Assembly: GCA_013397845.1 (NCBI GenBank)
Contig: VZTG01010518.1
Location: 97,625-161,624, forward strand
Reading direction: 5' to 3'
DNA from: Melanocharis versteri
Lineage: Eukaryota; Chordata; Aves; Passeriformes; Melanocharitidae
Length of the DNA: 64,000 nt
In this document: piece by piece, positions 42,301 to 57,300 of the stretch
Position numbering within the stretch: the stretch's first letter is position 1
Layout: every line of letters starts with the position of its first letter
The notes under the pieces: model-generated
The model's database searches: none
The model's input: the letters and a program-made list of their open reading frames with translations, nothing else
Told to the model about the DNA's origin: nothing
Translations under genes and position numbers: made by a program

Positions 42301-45300
42301 TGGCTCAGATATCTGTGCTCTTGTTAATGACAAAGAGCATGGAGTGACTGAAAAGATCAATAAGTTGTGTAAGATCCTTGAGCATCATAAAAAATTAGCA
42401 GAAAACTAATTCATCAGGTAATGTGGATAATCTAACTGTGAATCCAGTGCTTTGCCTCATTGTTTTATGATGCAACTGTAAAAATTTTTTTTAATGTATG
42501 TTTATACGTGCATACATGTTGTAAATGGTTTTCCCCAGCATTATACATATTTCCAGTAAAGAGAGGGAAAATACTAGTGTGCTGAAAACTGTCAAGACAC
42601 CTTATCTAGGGAATTGGGTACAATTCAAGCAGGCTGAGTGTAAATGTGGAAAGAGACTGGGAAGATAATCAGGGAGATTGGAGAGTATGCTTGTAAGGAA
42701 AGGAAGACTGAAAAGAAAGAAGAGATTTCTATAATGGGCAGGGGGAGGAGCAGGGAGGTAGAACTCCTTCAAGGTGAAGTGTAATTTTGGCACAAGAACA
42801 ACCCGGCATACGTGGGACAGGAATAGGTTTTGGAAGATGTTGACAGAAGTCTTCCAGCCATTCAGAGGTTGTAGGTATGAGTGGCCTTCCCAAGCAGGAG
42901 TATCAGCTAGTTTTAAACTAGCTTTAAAATGGTTTTATGGTGAAACTTTAGGACTCCATACATTTAGGAAAGGATTTATAGGATAGTTCTGAAGTCATCA
43001 GAACTAGAGCACTGGATCTAGTTACCCAGGAGGTCTCTTTTGATCCTAGGCCCTATATCCCTATACAAAACTTACTAAACACAAAAAGCAACTAAACTAA
43101 ATAAATAAATTATGATTAACAAATAGCTTGAATAAACAAAAAGGAAGATGGGCTTTTTGGACAGAGACTAGTGAAAGAAACAGGAGGTATAAAGCATGTA
43201 AAGGGAGAATATTACAAAAAATTACAGAAAATTCTTACTGCTTATTTTGAATCCACAGCTGGCAACCCCTTTCACAATGGCCGTGTCTGCAGCACATGGG
43301 GTAACTTCCACTTCAAGACCTTTGACGGGGACATCTTTTACTTCCCTGGGGTCTGCAATTACATCTTTGCATCCAACTGCAAGTCTTCCTACGAGGACTT
43401 CAACATCCAGATTAGGCGTGCAGTGGTGGAAAATGCTACTGTGATCACTCATGTCATCATGAAGCTGGAAGGAGTAGTGATCGAGCTGACCCCCAGATCT
43501 GTCCTGCTCGACGACAAATTGTATGTTCCTACCTTGTTCCCAGTGGGCTCTTTGTGCAAGCATCCCTTTCCCTCATCTGATCTCACATTGCTCCCAAGCA
43601 GTGAGAGGGCTAAGGTCCTCCCTGAAGTATTAACAAAAAAAAGGAGGGCTTGACAGTGAGCTAAGTGCCACCTCTGCAGATTATCCCTGTGGCTGTTTTG
43701 TTCAGATGAGCTACATCCAATATGCTGTCCCACTGCTACAATAGTGTATGTATGCAATTAAGTCTGTAAGCTGCACTGTTTACACCCTTGAAGTTACTAC
43801 TTTCCATTAATTTTACCACAGCAGAATCTCTGAGAGGAATTTTTGACAGCTTTTGTCCTTGCACTGAACAGTGTGTGGTAAAGCAGTGACTGCAGCTTGT
43901 ACCTGAATTAATTTAAAATTATCTGTTCTGGAGACTTGCTATCTACATAGCAATTGTAGCACTGACTTTGGCCTGGGGTGTGAAACATACCCAGAAGGCC
44001 AGGTAAATATTTGGGCAACTATGCCCCAGTGAGTTGTCTGTTATGGCAGCTATGTACAGTGAGCTAGTCTAGAAGTTATCTTAGGTACAGCTTCCTGAGT
44101 GGCACTCGTGTCACAGAAAGCCTGGAGTCTATCCCTTTATTATCAAATGCTTCAAGGAGTAAATGGCAATATCCTGAAGTACACTGCCTGCAAAACAGAG
44201 CCTCACAGCACTTTTTTGAACAATACAACCACACATATATGCTAACATTTTGCTCAGCAAAACACCCTTAACGGAGAAAGCCAAAAGGAACAGCAGGAAA
44301 AGCAAGGCTGATCCATTTGCACAATGAGAGGCAATTGCCTAGGAAACGGACAAAATGTTACAAACCTGTGCTGTCTTTAGTAGTTGTTGCTCTAATTTCC
44401 TCACAGACACATGTTGAAAATTCTCAGAGAGAATGAGAAAGGATATCATTGTGGACATTCAATGGGCATTCTGTCTCTACTCCTGCTGACTTACGGTGAT
44501 CTTTCCCCAGGGTCCAGATGCCCTACAGCCATATGGGAGTCTTGATAGAGAGAAGTAACAACTATTTGAAAGTTTCTGCCAAGCTGGGACTGACCTTCCT
44601 TTGGAATGGACATGATGCCCTCCTGGTAAGAAAATCTCCAAAACACAGCAGAAAGTCTGTGTTTTGAAAATAGTCTGTTTACACCTTTGCAGTATTACCG
44701 CCAGGCAGGCATTAGTTACTTTTGGATTTGTGCCCATTTTTAGTGTATTGTTCTGTCTTCCAGTCTTCCCCCAATTTTCCTTTTTCTCCCCACCAAGCTC
44801 AGCTCAGAATCAATAGATGCCAAATTATAATTTTCCTTCCCCATCGTGAAGTGCTCCTCAGATTCCAAACCTGGCAAAGTATTGATGTTCACAACCCAGG
44901 GCTAGGATAAGAGCAAGCTTTTCTTGGTCATTTCTGACCGTTCCAATGGTGCCTACCTTGTTATCACACAGCACACTCTCCACAACAAACGTATCTCAGA
45001 TTTTGAGTACATGAGCAATACTTGTATAGGCTGTACTCCTAGCCATCAAGACTGCTGTTTCTATAAACCTTCTTCCTCTTTTTTTTTTAGGTGGAACTAG
45101 ATAAGAAATATGCCAATCAAACTTGTGGACTTTGTGGGGACTTCAATGGAATTCCAGTCAGCAATGAATTTATTTCAGGGAGTAAGTAATAAAAAGCACT
45201 ATTAAGTACTGGTGCTTGTTTTTTCTTCTTACAATATACTGTAATATAGGTTGTGGGTTGTATTAACTAGAAAACTGGGGATACTTCTTCATGTATTCCT

Positions 45301-48300
45301 GTGATGTCAGTTGTGCAAAGTCAGGGCTTTGAGATGTATTGGACTGCTTCCATCACTGTTAGATATTTTAAGACCTGCCACATAAAAATTTCTACTTGTT
45401 TTCAATAGTTAGGATCCAGTTCTTTATATATCCTGTTCATCTTTTACCTTTCATATTATAGTGATATTATTTGANAGCTGAGTATTTACTTATTTCCCCT
45501 TAAAAAATAAATGAGGAACTACTTACCAATTGAAGTTCCGTGATTACACTGCTTTAGAGGTTACTTTCATGTCTGTTTTCCCTTCACACTTGGAAAAAAA
45601 CTTGAGTTTTTGAATAGGTGCTTCAATTTCAAGAAACACCAATGAAGGGAGATAATCAAAGTCAAANGTAATCACTGTTCGTGTCATAGCAGGCGGTGTC
45701 ACAGAAGAAAATAACTCCATACGAAATTCATTAAGCATTATTCTAATACTTGAACTGTTTTTTACAGAGACAAAACTGACCCCCATACAGTTTGGTAATA
45801 GGCAGAAGATGGACGGACCCACAGAGCAGTGTGATGATCCAATTCCTCCTACTTCTCTGATGAACTGCTCAAGAGAATTTGTAAGAACCTCTCTCTCAAA
45901 GTTTGTTTTCTCAGTGTGAATACATTCTCTGTCTTTGGAGAAAACTTTTTAGAAGGGGAAAAATAGAGCATGAATATGACTCAACTGTAGGTCTCAAAAG
46001 AAAAATATTCTAAATTTCATGTTTTATTCTTTGCTAAAGTGAATGCCAAAAATTTGCATTCCCCTTCTACAAGAAGACTGCATATTCTCCTGAAAGAAAA
46101 TTACTGAGGTTGTCTTAATATAAAGAAATTGTATAGTGCTTGGGAAGTGGCCTGAGGTGACAGTAACTAAGGATATGGAAGCTACTAGAGTTAATCAAAG
46201 GAGTTCCATGTGGTTTTGCCCTATTATATTTTTCCTTAAATATCAGCTTATGGCTATTGTTTTATGGGTTTCTGGATCACATCAATCTTTGATTTTTTCC
46301 GCTTCATGCCTTAAATAATTAGTTTCATATTTTCTTAACAGTTTGTTTACCTTCTCCCTTTTCCTTCCTAGGCTTCCATCTGTGAGACAGTATTAACCAG
46401 CAAAGCATTTACGAGTTGTAACATGCTTGTGAATGTCCAGGACTACATCGAAACTTGCATACAAGACCTGTGCCAGTGTGACAGCTCTATGGCTGACTTC
46501 TGCATGTGCAACACCTTTGCTGAGTACTCCCGGCAGTGTGCTCATGCAGGTGGACAGCCCCTGAACTGGAGAACCTCAGACCTGTGCCGTGAGTATCTTG
46601 GGAAGGAACTTCCACATGTGCTTACTACCCACATCTAGCAGACTTCAAATATGTGACATTTTTTCCTGAAGAAGTCATTTAAAAGTGCATGCAATTACCA
46701 TGAAATCAGTTTTAACCTGATCATATGCAAGACACTGAGAATATGGAAGTTTAGGGGATTTTGCCTCACAAAGAATTTTTCAATGTAAGTCAGAAAATCT
46801 AAAATGTTTCAGTTTCCACTTGGATCAGGATACCCCATCATATCCTGACACAAAACAACCTAAATGGCAAATACTGTTTTCTCACATTTTTAAACGAAAA
46901 GTCAACTTTATAATACTCTTTCTACTTTTAGCCAAATCATGTCCGTTCAACATGCAATACCATGAGTGTGGCTCTCCCTGCTCCGACACGTGCAGCAACC
47001 CGGAACGATCTGCACTTTGTGAAGATCATTGTACAGATGGCTGCGTCTGTCCTCCAGGCAAGCTCATTTCCTGCCCTTTTCTCATAGCCAAAACACCTAG
47101 AATACTTACCTGTACACTTTTAACAACCTTCATACTCTGGATCATTCCCATCACATCATCACTGTTACTATCATTGAAGTAATAGCAACATTTCTCCCCT
47201 AGATGCCCTATTTCCATTCAACTTACTAAATATGCCCTTTTAAACAACAAATACGATATAGATAGATAGATGTAAAATGAGTGAACTGAGAATAGATAAT
47301 TTGCTTCTAACAACAACAGAGTCTTCTATTCTCAGCATTCAAATTCAGTTCACAGAAAATACGAAATGTTTAATCAGATTTTGCACGCAATCATAACTCC
47401 TGCTGTTAGCAAAGCTGTGTCTGGTTCCTCAAATGACCAACTCCTTCTTGTCAAGTGTTGTGTGTATAAACAGCAAGGAGCTGACAGAGCACTAGGCAGT
47501 GTGTAAAATCTGGTGCTTCAGAGAATTACACACAAGAGCTGAGTATCAGTACAAGATAGATGTGTTCTCTTTGTGCATACTTCTGGGTCTGAATTTTTGT
47601 TGCTGTTGTGACTGTGCATCACAGGAGCTTCACCCCTTGCAGCTGTTCTGCCTGTCCCCCGATGTCTCACAGAATTCACCATCACTCGTTTGTGTAGTAG
47701 CATTGATTTCTCTAGGGCAATCCTCTGTCTCTGGGCATAGAAATATTTACTGTACAGATATGTCCCTGGGCGGTCTTACAAATGGCTCACCTATTCCACC
47801 TCATTACCTAATAGTTTTAATCCTAATTCCATTCTAATGAAGTCCATAACAGAAAAGTATTTTTCTAGATGTCCCTTTTGATCATGCTACGATTTTTAGA
47901 TAGACTTCAATGGAATATAGCCCCACAATTTCTACATAGCTTGCATCCTATTATTTTAAAGTATGGAAGAAATGGGACATTAGTCTCAGGCATCTGCCAG
48001 ATATGACTACAAAGGCAGGTTCTGCAGTGCACAGAGTAAGTAATAGACCCTTTCTTTTCCTAGGAATGGTCTTTGATGATGTTAATGGTGCTGGCTGCAT
48101 TCCCCGTAGAGAATGCCACTGTACCTATGAAGGTGAAACTTATGCTCCTGGTGCCTCCTTCTCATCTAAATGCAGATCATGGTAACATATTTTCTCACTT
48201 TTGGGGGGGTTTGGGGGNAGGTGCTTCAATTTCAAGAAACACCAATGAAGGGAGATAATCAAAGTCAAATACCGGAGGTATTTAAAAATGTGAATTAGTG

Positions 48301-51300
48301 TTAAACCTTTGCAGCACTACAGTGTAATGCTAAGATGCTCATATAAATACTACGGAGGGCATGACATTTTGGGGCACATTGCATTTAGACAGAGTGGGAG
48401 ATCACATTTGAGCGGCATGTTTGACAAAAATATAATATATTTTTTAATGTCCCTATAATTACTGAAGTATTACAGCATAAGTGTATGCAAATGTACCTAT
48501 CTATTTGTTTATTTATTTTCCAAGAAATACTTAACGTATTTGACATGGATGACAGGTTCCCCAGGATTGAATTCTGTCCAAAGACTGGAAATGAACAACA
48601 ATATGTATAGAAAATTATCACCTTATATAAATATGCCTGCCCTGTATTTGTCTGAGATTTCAAAGCAATACTGGTTTCTTTGGCAGTATGATCAGTGCTT
48701 CAAGAGGAAAATTAAGGCATCGTCTGCCCTTATTGTCTTTTTATTTCATTTACACTTGCATTACCCAATGTTGCTGAACGCCTCCTTCATTTCAGTACCT
48801 GTGTTGGAGGTGAATGGTCTTGTGTCACTCAGTCGTGCCCTGGGACTTGCAGTATTGAAGGAGGTTCCCACATTTCAACATTTGATGAGAAATACTATTC
48901 CTTCTTTGGAGACTGCAGTTATGTCCTAACCAAGGTAAAAATGAGTCACAATCCTTGCTAAAGAAAAATGTTTTTATTATATATAATGTTGTTTGATGAA
49001 AACTACTGGCAATTCCATCAGTTTTCTGAATCTCAGAGGGTTAACATGGATTGAGGGTTAACATCCCTAAATGGATTTCAGAGGCTTTTCTGTTGGGTTA
49101 TACTAAATAATGTTGTAGTAGATTTGTGTTCTTTGATCATTGTTTAGGAATTGAACTGAGTTTTTATGTTAGATTTCATAATCCTAGGTATATTCATTGT
49201 TGGTTTTTACTGGATGACTAAGGTAAACTATTTACATAAGGACTTCATATTAAATAAAATCTGTTCTTGACAAGATCAATCTGAATGTTACCAAGAAAAA
49301 GAATCATAAAAGCTTAGAAATTAGCTAGAATGAGATAATTTAGAAATAGATTAGATTAAATCAATTTAACTTTTGGATAAGATCCACAAGCACTGCCTTG
49401 ATCCACAATGGCAGCATAGGTTAGACTTACACATTAAACTCCACTTTTTGGCACCAACTTGTAAAATTAGATTCTCAGGGTCTCTGGAGGTAGAGGAAAA
49501 AACCTAAATTTGTAAGTTCAAAAAGCCCCAGAATTAAATACTGAGTTTCCAGATGGCTGTAATTCTGCATCTCAGCTGTCCTCAACTGAATCTTCATTAT
49601 GCCAAAAAAGTGATAAGACATGTTCAGAATCACAGCCTTCTCTGAGTCTTTCCCTGTTGTGTTTTGGCCACTAGGCACACTTTGCAGAGGGCTCATAGAA
49701 CACAGTCCTATGAAAACCAGAACCAAGTCAAAACCTGAACCTTTATGCAGTAATTTCCTGAATAATAATTTTAATTTTCTCCTATGAGAGGATATTTAAA
49801 TGTGTATTTCCTGCCTGTTAAAAGAATGTCCAAATCACCAGGGTCTTGAATAATCTGTTCAGTGCAGAAGACATTGGAAACAATCCTTCCTCTCCCTGGT
49901 AAACTTCATAACCAGTGGGGAAGAAAGGCACACCTCCTTCTGCTCTAGCATATTAAACAGGTATTACCCACACATTAGGAACTAGCCTTACTAATGCATG
50001 AGGAAGTTTTAATGTTCAGATTAATATGTCTAACTCACCCCTGAATGCCAGAAGCAATGTACAGCTTCCAGTGTGCAGACTGCATGAATGCCAACTTATT
50101 TGGTGACTCTAGACATATGTTAGACCATACGAGCAAGAAGAAATGAAATAAACAATATTTTTAAAAGACTAACTTTACTAAGAATTCCATTTGCGTGTGA
50201 ACCTTTTTGAGCTAACAGTATTTCAGTATAGCAAATCTTTTAAACAGTATCTTTTGTTTTCTTCTTCAAGCTCTGTGACAGCAATGAATTCACGGTGTTG
50301 GGGGATATCTACAAGTGTGGCCTGACTGACACTGAGACGTGCCTCAAGGGTGTAGCTGTCAGCCTGAACGGAGGGCAGACGGTAAGCAGCAAATGTACAC
50401 ACCTGACATTCTGCAGGGATGCTCTCTAAGATTAACAGACAAGGCAAATGACACATAACAGCACAGACAAGAAATTTGCACTGGCTTTTTGTTTTATCTC
50501 ATTTGAACGTTATTAAAAGAAAAATTAGGAATAAAGTACGCACATTAGAAGACAAGATTTTAGCAGCTTTCAGTTATTTAGATAACTTCTGGTTTTTGCT
50601 TTCTTGGACAGTCAATGGAACACAGTAATAAAAGTTAAAGAAATTGTGCAGGAATCAGAACATCGCCATAGTCTCCCTCCATTTTCTTTCCCTTCATCGT
50701 GAACAGTATTAGATAGAAAAAATTTGGAAAGTATTTTACTTATCTGCTTGATAATAATTATCTTTTCTTGTGGACAGAACATTGTGATCCAGCCTTCTGG
50801 GAGTGTATTTGTGAATATGATCTACACACAGTTACCATTCTCAGCAGGTAAGTTCCTTTGAAAGACTTCTGTAATGTTTCTCATTTTTACTTTATGATGT
50901 TATTCCATGAGTTAACTAAAGCCAAATTCTACCTCTGGTTACACTGCAGCAAACCCAGAGCACTGCAGTAGAGCACTATCTCCCATTTTTATGTAATAAG
51001 GTTTGCCTATTCAACACTGATAATTTTAGCAAAATTATGGTTTAAATTTAGCAATATCTAATTAGCTCAAGAAAATAGCGTTATTGCACACTTTCAGATC
51101 CAAACATTGCCATAAGAGAGGAAAGAAAAATTCTGACATGCAACTGGACTCCAATTTCTCAAGTCATTTAGTTCCCTGTGTTCCCCCATCCTTGTTCTCA
51201 AAGCACATTCATCACTGAAGTTTCTCTCATGCCAGTTCTTCTCAAACATTACTGCACCTGAACACAAAGCAAACCATGAAAGGACAGAATAGGTCCAGGC

Positions 51301-54300
51301 TGGAGTCTTCAATTAAATAGTGCTATAACATTTTCATCAAAGAAAAGGCAACCTTTTAAATAACAACAGAAGTGTGTGTTCTTCCCTCATTTTAAAACAC
51401 CTGACAGAAAGTGGAGGTTTTGTATACATTTGTTGCTTAGGTGTTTAGGTTAGACTGTTTTGGTGCTGGATTTGAAATCCTATAAGGATCATTTTCCCCC
51501 TGTTCTTCAGAAATTGGGATCATATCAAACACAGCTGTAGAATTCCTCTACTATTCCTCTACTATATTGTTCCTATAATGAACAATTAATTCAACTGCTC
51601 ATCTCTAATGAAATTATAACTATTTTGTTCTTATATCCCTAGCGAACGTCACCATCTTCAGACCTTCATCTTTCTTCATAATTCTGCAAACAACTTTTGG
51701 TCTTCAGCTACAGGTTCAACTTGTGCCTTTGATGCAAGTTTTCATAGACTTAGACCCGTCACATAAAGGGCAGACCTGTGGTGAGTGACCTTGTCCTAAC
51801 AGCTGCCTTCACCAGTACCTGTCATCCTGTAGGAGACTTGCACGGACCGTCTGCTTCCTTCTAGGTCTCTGTGGAAACTTCAATGACGTACAGACAGATG
51901 ATTTCAAAACCACCAGTGGTGTGATAGAGGGCACTTCGGCTGCCTTTGGCAATACTTGGAAAACTCGGGCTGATTGTCCTGATGCCAAAAATACCTTTGA
52001 GGACCCCTGTACTGTCAGCATACAAAATGGTAAGCTCAGCAGCCTCTTCTTTTCTCCTTTAAGATGCAAAGAAGGAATAAGCTGATCAACCACCAAGCAT
52101 TTAGCCAAAATAACAGAACTATTTGCGCACACACACAGTTTTCCTCAGTTGACACTGGAAGTCTTCAATTAATAAACAAAAACTAGCAAAATATTTTGGA
52201 TCTTCAGATAGATTCCTTTGGATCAAGACAGTAAGTCAACTTACTTAGGGGAAACTGGAACCATACAGCATATTAGGGATTCATCCCTGGAAAGGACTGA
52301 TTGTCATATAGGGAAAAAAGCTGTGCATAGCCCCACTGAATGCTGTGGCCCTTCCATGTTAAACTAAGAACCAGGCTTACAGTTCAGAGATTCAAAGCAT
52401 TCAAGCTCCATTTCAGCCAACAAAATATATAATTCTTGAGTATTCACAAGCTACTCTTCTGTTTTCTGAGATTAACTAGCATAGTTTTAATTTACAGTGT
52501 GAACCTTCCTTTTTAAAATTCAGCTAAGAGTATCTTTAGTTTATTCCATGACAATTATAATGAATCAGAGAGCATTCAGTTTATGAAGAGTTCATATTTC
52601 TGCCTAGAGGGAGTGAAAGACTGTGTGCCTCAGCAAATGCAGAGCTTAATTATATTGCAAGCTTAAGCTTCTGCAATTTCCCTGCAGGAGGTATAGTTAC
52701 ATTGAGACAAGAGTTTTGCAAATGAAGTGCCACAGAAATCCTTAGCATGTTTTCCATTCACAGACCAGTATGCTCAGCACTGGTGTGGGCTGCTCTCTGA
52801 CACCACGGGACCTTTTGCTGAATGTCACTCAACAGTGAATCCAGAAGTTTACCAGAAGGTATTTGGCTCTAATTCTATCCCATTTAGGAGAGAAAGACTC
52901 AGACTTCTGATACTAACCCCTGAGAGAATAACTTGCCAGTTGTGAGGAGATGCATTCATGATAGCTCTTTACAAGCCAAGGGTTCATTCTTATCTCCGTA
53001 ATATGAAATTTGCTCCTTTGTGAAGCTATCTTTCTGTCCATTCCCTGGGGGATAAACTTAGAGGTGTATTCCTCCTGCACCTATTTTTAGGAACAAACTT
53101 AAAGACTAAGTTAGGAGTTTCGATTCCCTGTCAAAGGATAAAAATTGTCCCTTCTGAGAGATATAATGAAAGCTTCAGTCAGAATCTTAACTGGCACTTT
53201 AATTCCTCTGAACTGCTCTCAGAAGGCTTTTGCATAAATGCAAGGACAAGGCAAGCAATGTGTGTAAAAAGCAGCAATGAGAATTAGATAAGATGTGAAT
53301 GAAAATGTTCCAGGAATTCAAGGCAATGAAACCCTGTAACAGAGTCCCTGGGTACTTTACAAAATCTTCCTGTTACTGGAAATTTGTAAGATTATGTTAA
53401 ATAAACCTCATCTGGAATTACAATATTAAGGTATCCCTGCCCAGCATAGAAGCACCTCAAATAACTTCTTGCTTTCTTTGTTCCTCTGCTGCAGAGAGCC
53501 CAGGTTCTTAAACATAAGCTCAAAAAGCTGGGTGGCATCAGATAACCTCCATTTCTTCTAAATATATATAGCACAATGGCAGCAAATTGGAAGTAGTTGG
53601 AAAACTGCCAACACCTGAAAAAATAAAAAAGAGGAAGAAAAAAATATTTCAAAATAATGGACCTCTAATTACTCTTTTTCACATAAATAATCTCGTTTGA
53701 AAGAGCTCAACGAAAATCAGGCATATATTTACTTATACATATGGATTACACCCACTTTAACCTCTAATGAGCATAACACTCTTAAAAAAGTGCGGAGTGC
53801 CATGGCTTTGACATGACAATCTGATGATCACATGTCATCCTCTGTTCCTAGAACTGTATGTTTGACACGTGTAACTGTGAGAAGAGCGAGGACTGCATGT
53901 GTGCTGCCCTCTCCAGCTACGTCAGAGCCTGTTCTGCTAAAGGAGTTCTCCTCACTGGATGGAGGAGCAAAGCCTGCAGTAAGTTTTACATCCCTTTGCC
54001 TTTTGAAAATGATCACCCAGAAGGCCCCACAGAGCAACTCTCAGGGATTCCACAGTAAATTGTGTTAAACTGGGGTTTAAGTATAGCATTGACTTTCAAG
54101 AAGCTGAGGAGGAAAGGAATACCATAAAAGACAAACAGCAAACAGGGAGAAATATTAAAAAGAGGCTTTGTTAGATTACTTACTCAGAACCATCAGAAAA
54201 AAAACGGAAAAGCAATTCCCTTGAGAGTGTTTCTCAACTTACTTTGACAAAAAGTATAAAAATAACATAGAGGAAGAAACACACTATGTCTTAATATAAT

Positions 54301-57300
54301 TGAACTTTGTTCTTTTTTTAACTTGGACAAAACATTTATGGCACCATTTATAAGGGAAAATTTTGCTCTAATACTACAAAAAATTACACTACTGGGGTTA
54401 TCAGTAAAGCATGTGTACATACAATGCCACGTTTATCATATATGCTTTATCTCAAATACTTGATACCTATATTGATTCTTGAATGAACTACAAATGTGCC
54501 TCACCTTCTTACTCTCAAGCAAAATACACCACCTTGTGTCCGAAGTCCTTGAAGTACACCTACAATGTCGGTTCCTGTCAGCCCACCTGCCGCTCTCTGA
54601 GTGAGCCCGATGTCACATGCAGCATCAAGTTTGTCCCAGTCGATGGCTGCACCTGCATAAATGGAACCTACATGGATGAGAGTGGCAAATGTGTGCCTGC
54701 TTCTAGCTGTCCTTGTTACTACAAAGGAATGCCTCTGTCTTCTGGAGAAGTTGTTCATGATAACGGTGTTGTCTGGTAAGAGATTTGTAAGAAAAAAAAG
54801 AGATTGGATGTACACAATCATGAAACCGTATAAATGCTATGAAATCTAATCAAATCAAATTTATTTCTATATCTAAACATTTCAATTAAAAAGTCACAGC
54901 TTCTTAAAAAATTCTTAGGGCTACCCATGTTTGGAAGATTGTACATAAACAACTACAGAAATTCAACAAACAGTCCTGTGGTGGGCCAGCCTTTGCTAAC
55001 AGCCAAACTCCCACCCTGTCCCTTTCTCTCTGCCTCCCTTCCTACCTTGCCTCCACACATACTTTTCTTATCCATGACTGTAAAAGACTTGTTCCATGGT
55101 GAAAGATGCCTGATAATCCTGTTACAGATTATTCACATGATGATGGGAATCTGAACAATTCTGAAGGACAGTTTTAAACCATGCATATAGACAGAGCAAA
55201 CATTTATTTATATAGAATCTACTTGTATTTTGTTCTACTCTAATATAAAATATTATTATTTTTGAAATGTACAAACTAGTTGATAAAAGACACATTTTAT
55301 TTGTTTTATCACACAGTAATTTTCCATTATTTCAAGTTCATTAGGAAATAGGCTGAAACTTAACAAGAAAAAGTTAAAAAAAATTCATTCCCTTGTTTTT
55401 ATAGCACTTGTGCCTATGGAAAGCTGAGCTGCATTGGAGAGAAGCCTGAACCAGGTAACACATTACTTAAGATTTTCTTTAATTCTCCCTTTCCATCTTC
55501 ACTGTTTTAATTTCTTTCTTCTCTTGTCATAATGATGCAAATCATACAAGTCTGAAATCAACCAAGAAAATGAACTGAGGACTTCTGTAATGTAGAGGAC
55601 ATTCTCAAAATATGAAGAAACACTGTCTTACCTTTCAGGAGGCTGAAACAAGTTAGAACCCCCTGGGTTACCCGGGGTAGAAGGATACCTGGTCACCTCA
55701 CTCAATGTGAGGGGAAAACTATTCACATTTTAATTAAAATATAAAAGCAAAAAACCCAAAAGCAACCAACCGAACAAACAAAAAAAAAGCGAACCCAAAC
55801 AAGTAAACCAGGATCTTTGTTATCCTGTTCTGTTCTGTTTTTCTGAAAGGAAGTGTTTCATGATGCTAACTAAACATTAATTTCATTGAGTAGTTCAAGC
55901 ATAAACACAAAAACCAGATGAATGTGAGATCAAAACAATATTCAGTTTCTCTTTCTTGCTAAACGCATCACATTAAGGTGCACATAACTCACAAAGGAGT
56001 ATTTCCATTTTTTTCTTCAGTCTGCCTTAAGGAAACACAAAGATACGAATGCATGGTTGATCTCACACTTCTCATGGCTTTTCTCTCCTTCAGTCTGTGT
56101 GCCTCCCATGGTTTATGTTGACTGTGGCAACATCACTGCAAATGTGGTAGGAGCAGGATGCCAGAAGAGCTGTCAGACTCTAGATATGGAATGTGTAAGT
56201 ACAGATCTCCTTCTGTCTAGTTGAAAGCATATTAATCAAGATCTCTTTTACAATTACCAGCTACAGCTGGGCTCTTCCAGCAGGGAGATGTTTCAAGACA
56301 TGTTTTCTTTGTTTCTTACAGTACAAAACTCACTGTGTCTCTGGCTGTGTATGTCCTCATGATCAAGTGTTGGATGGCAAAGGTGGCTGTATAGCTCCAG
56401 AAGACTGTCCATGTATTCACAACGGGAATTCCTACAGTCCAGGAGAATCAATCAGAGTTGGCTGTAACAACTGGTAAGAGCATATTGAAAAATAATATTT
56501 TATGCATCTAAAATGGAACAGTTTAAGCTCTAGGAAAATAACATCATTTCAACCTAGCAGTATAAAGATTTCTAGGAAGGAATCCTGCATAAAAAAATCC
56601 ACTTAGTACCTAAAAAGCAAGCTCTGTCTATTTTTCTCAATGGTACAACCCAGAAATTGCAAGTGGTCAGTAAAACACCATGGTTTTGATGTTGTCATAT
56701 TAATTCAAATCAAAAAATCTTTTTTCTTCCAGGAAAATCCTTCCGTTTCAATAGATCCAACGGGATCTGGAAATGTGAAAGAATTGGTGTTTTCTAATGC
56801 AGATGATTCATTACATTATTAAGTAACACAGTCTTTGGATAAATTCCAATAGTTCTTGAGCTATGCTGCATTTTTGAGAATAAGCAAACCTTATTTCTTC
56901 ATTAGAATCTTTACACATTTTAAAATACAAAAATGTACCTATATTTATATTGTGTGTTTGTCTAGTTTTTACATTTGGAGTGCTTTTTGTCTTGTGTAGC
57001 ACATGTAGAAACAGAAAATGGCAATGCTCTGAGGAACCCTGCCTGGAAACATGTTCTGTTTATGGAGATGGGCATTATACCACCTTTGATGGCAAACGCT
57101 TTGATTTTGAAGGAGACTGTGAATATGTTCTGGTCCAGGTAACAGAGTACTGCCCAGATTTTTGCTCTAAGCACCTTGCATTTTACTTATGAACATGTAA
57201 CATAGTTAACAATGAATATCATTCCCCTGTTTCAGAACTACTGTGGTCAACAAGCTATGAATCAGGGAACCTTCAGGGTCATCACTGAGAACATTCCATG

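Noticed and set aside
43171..43653. 160-codon open frame covering mucin exon 3
   Set aside because: Only 43259-43520 is exon; the rest is intron read-through past a good acceptor (CCACAG) and donor (GTATGT). The exon joins its neighbours in phase.
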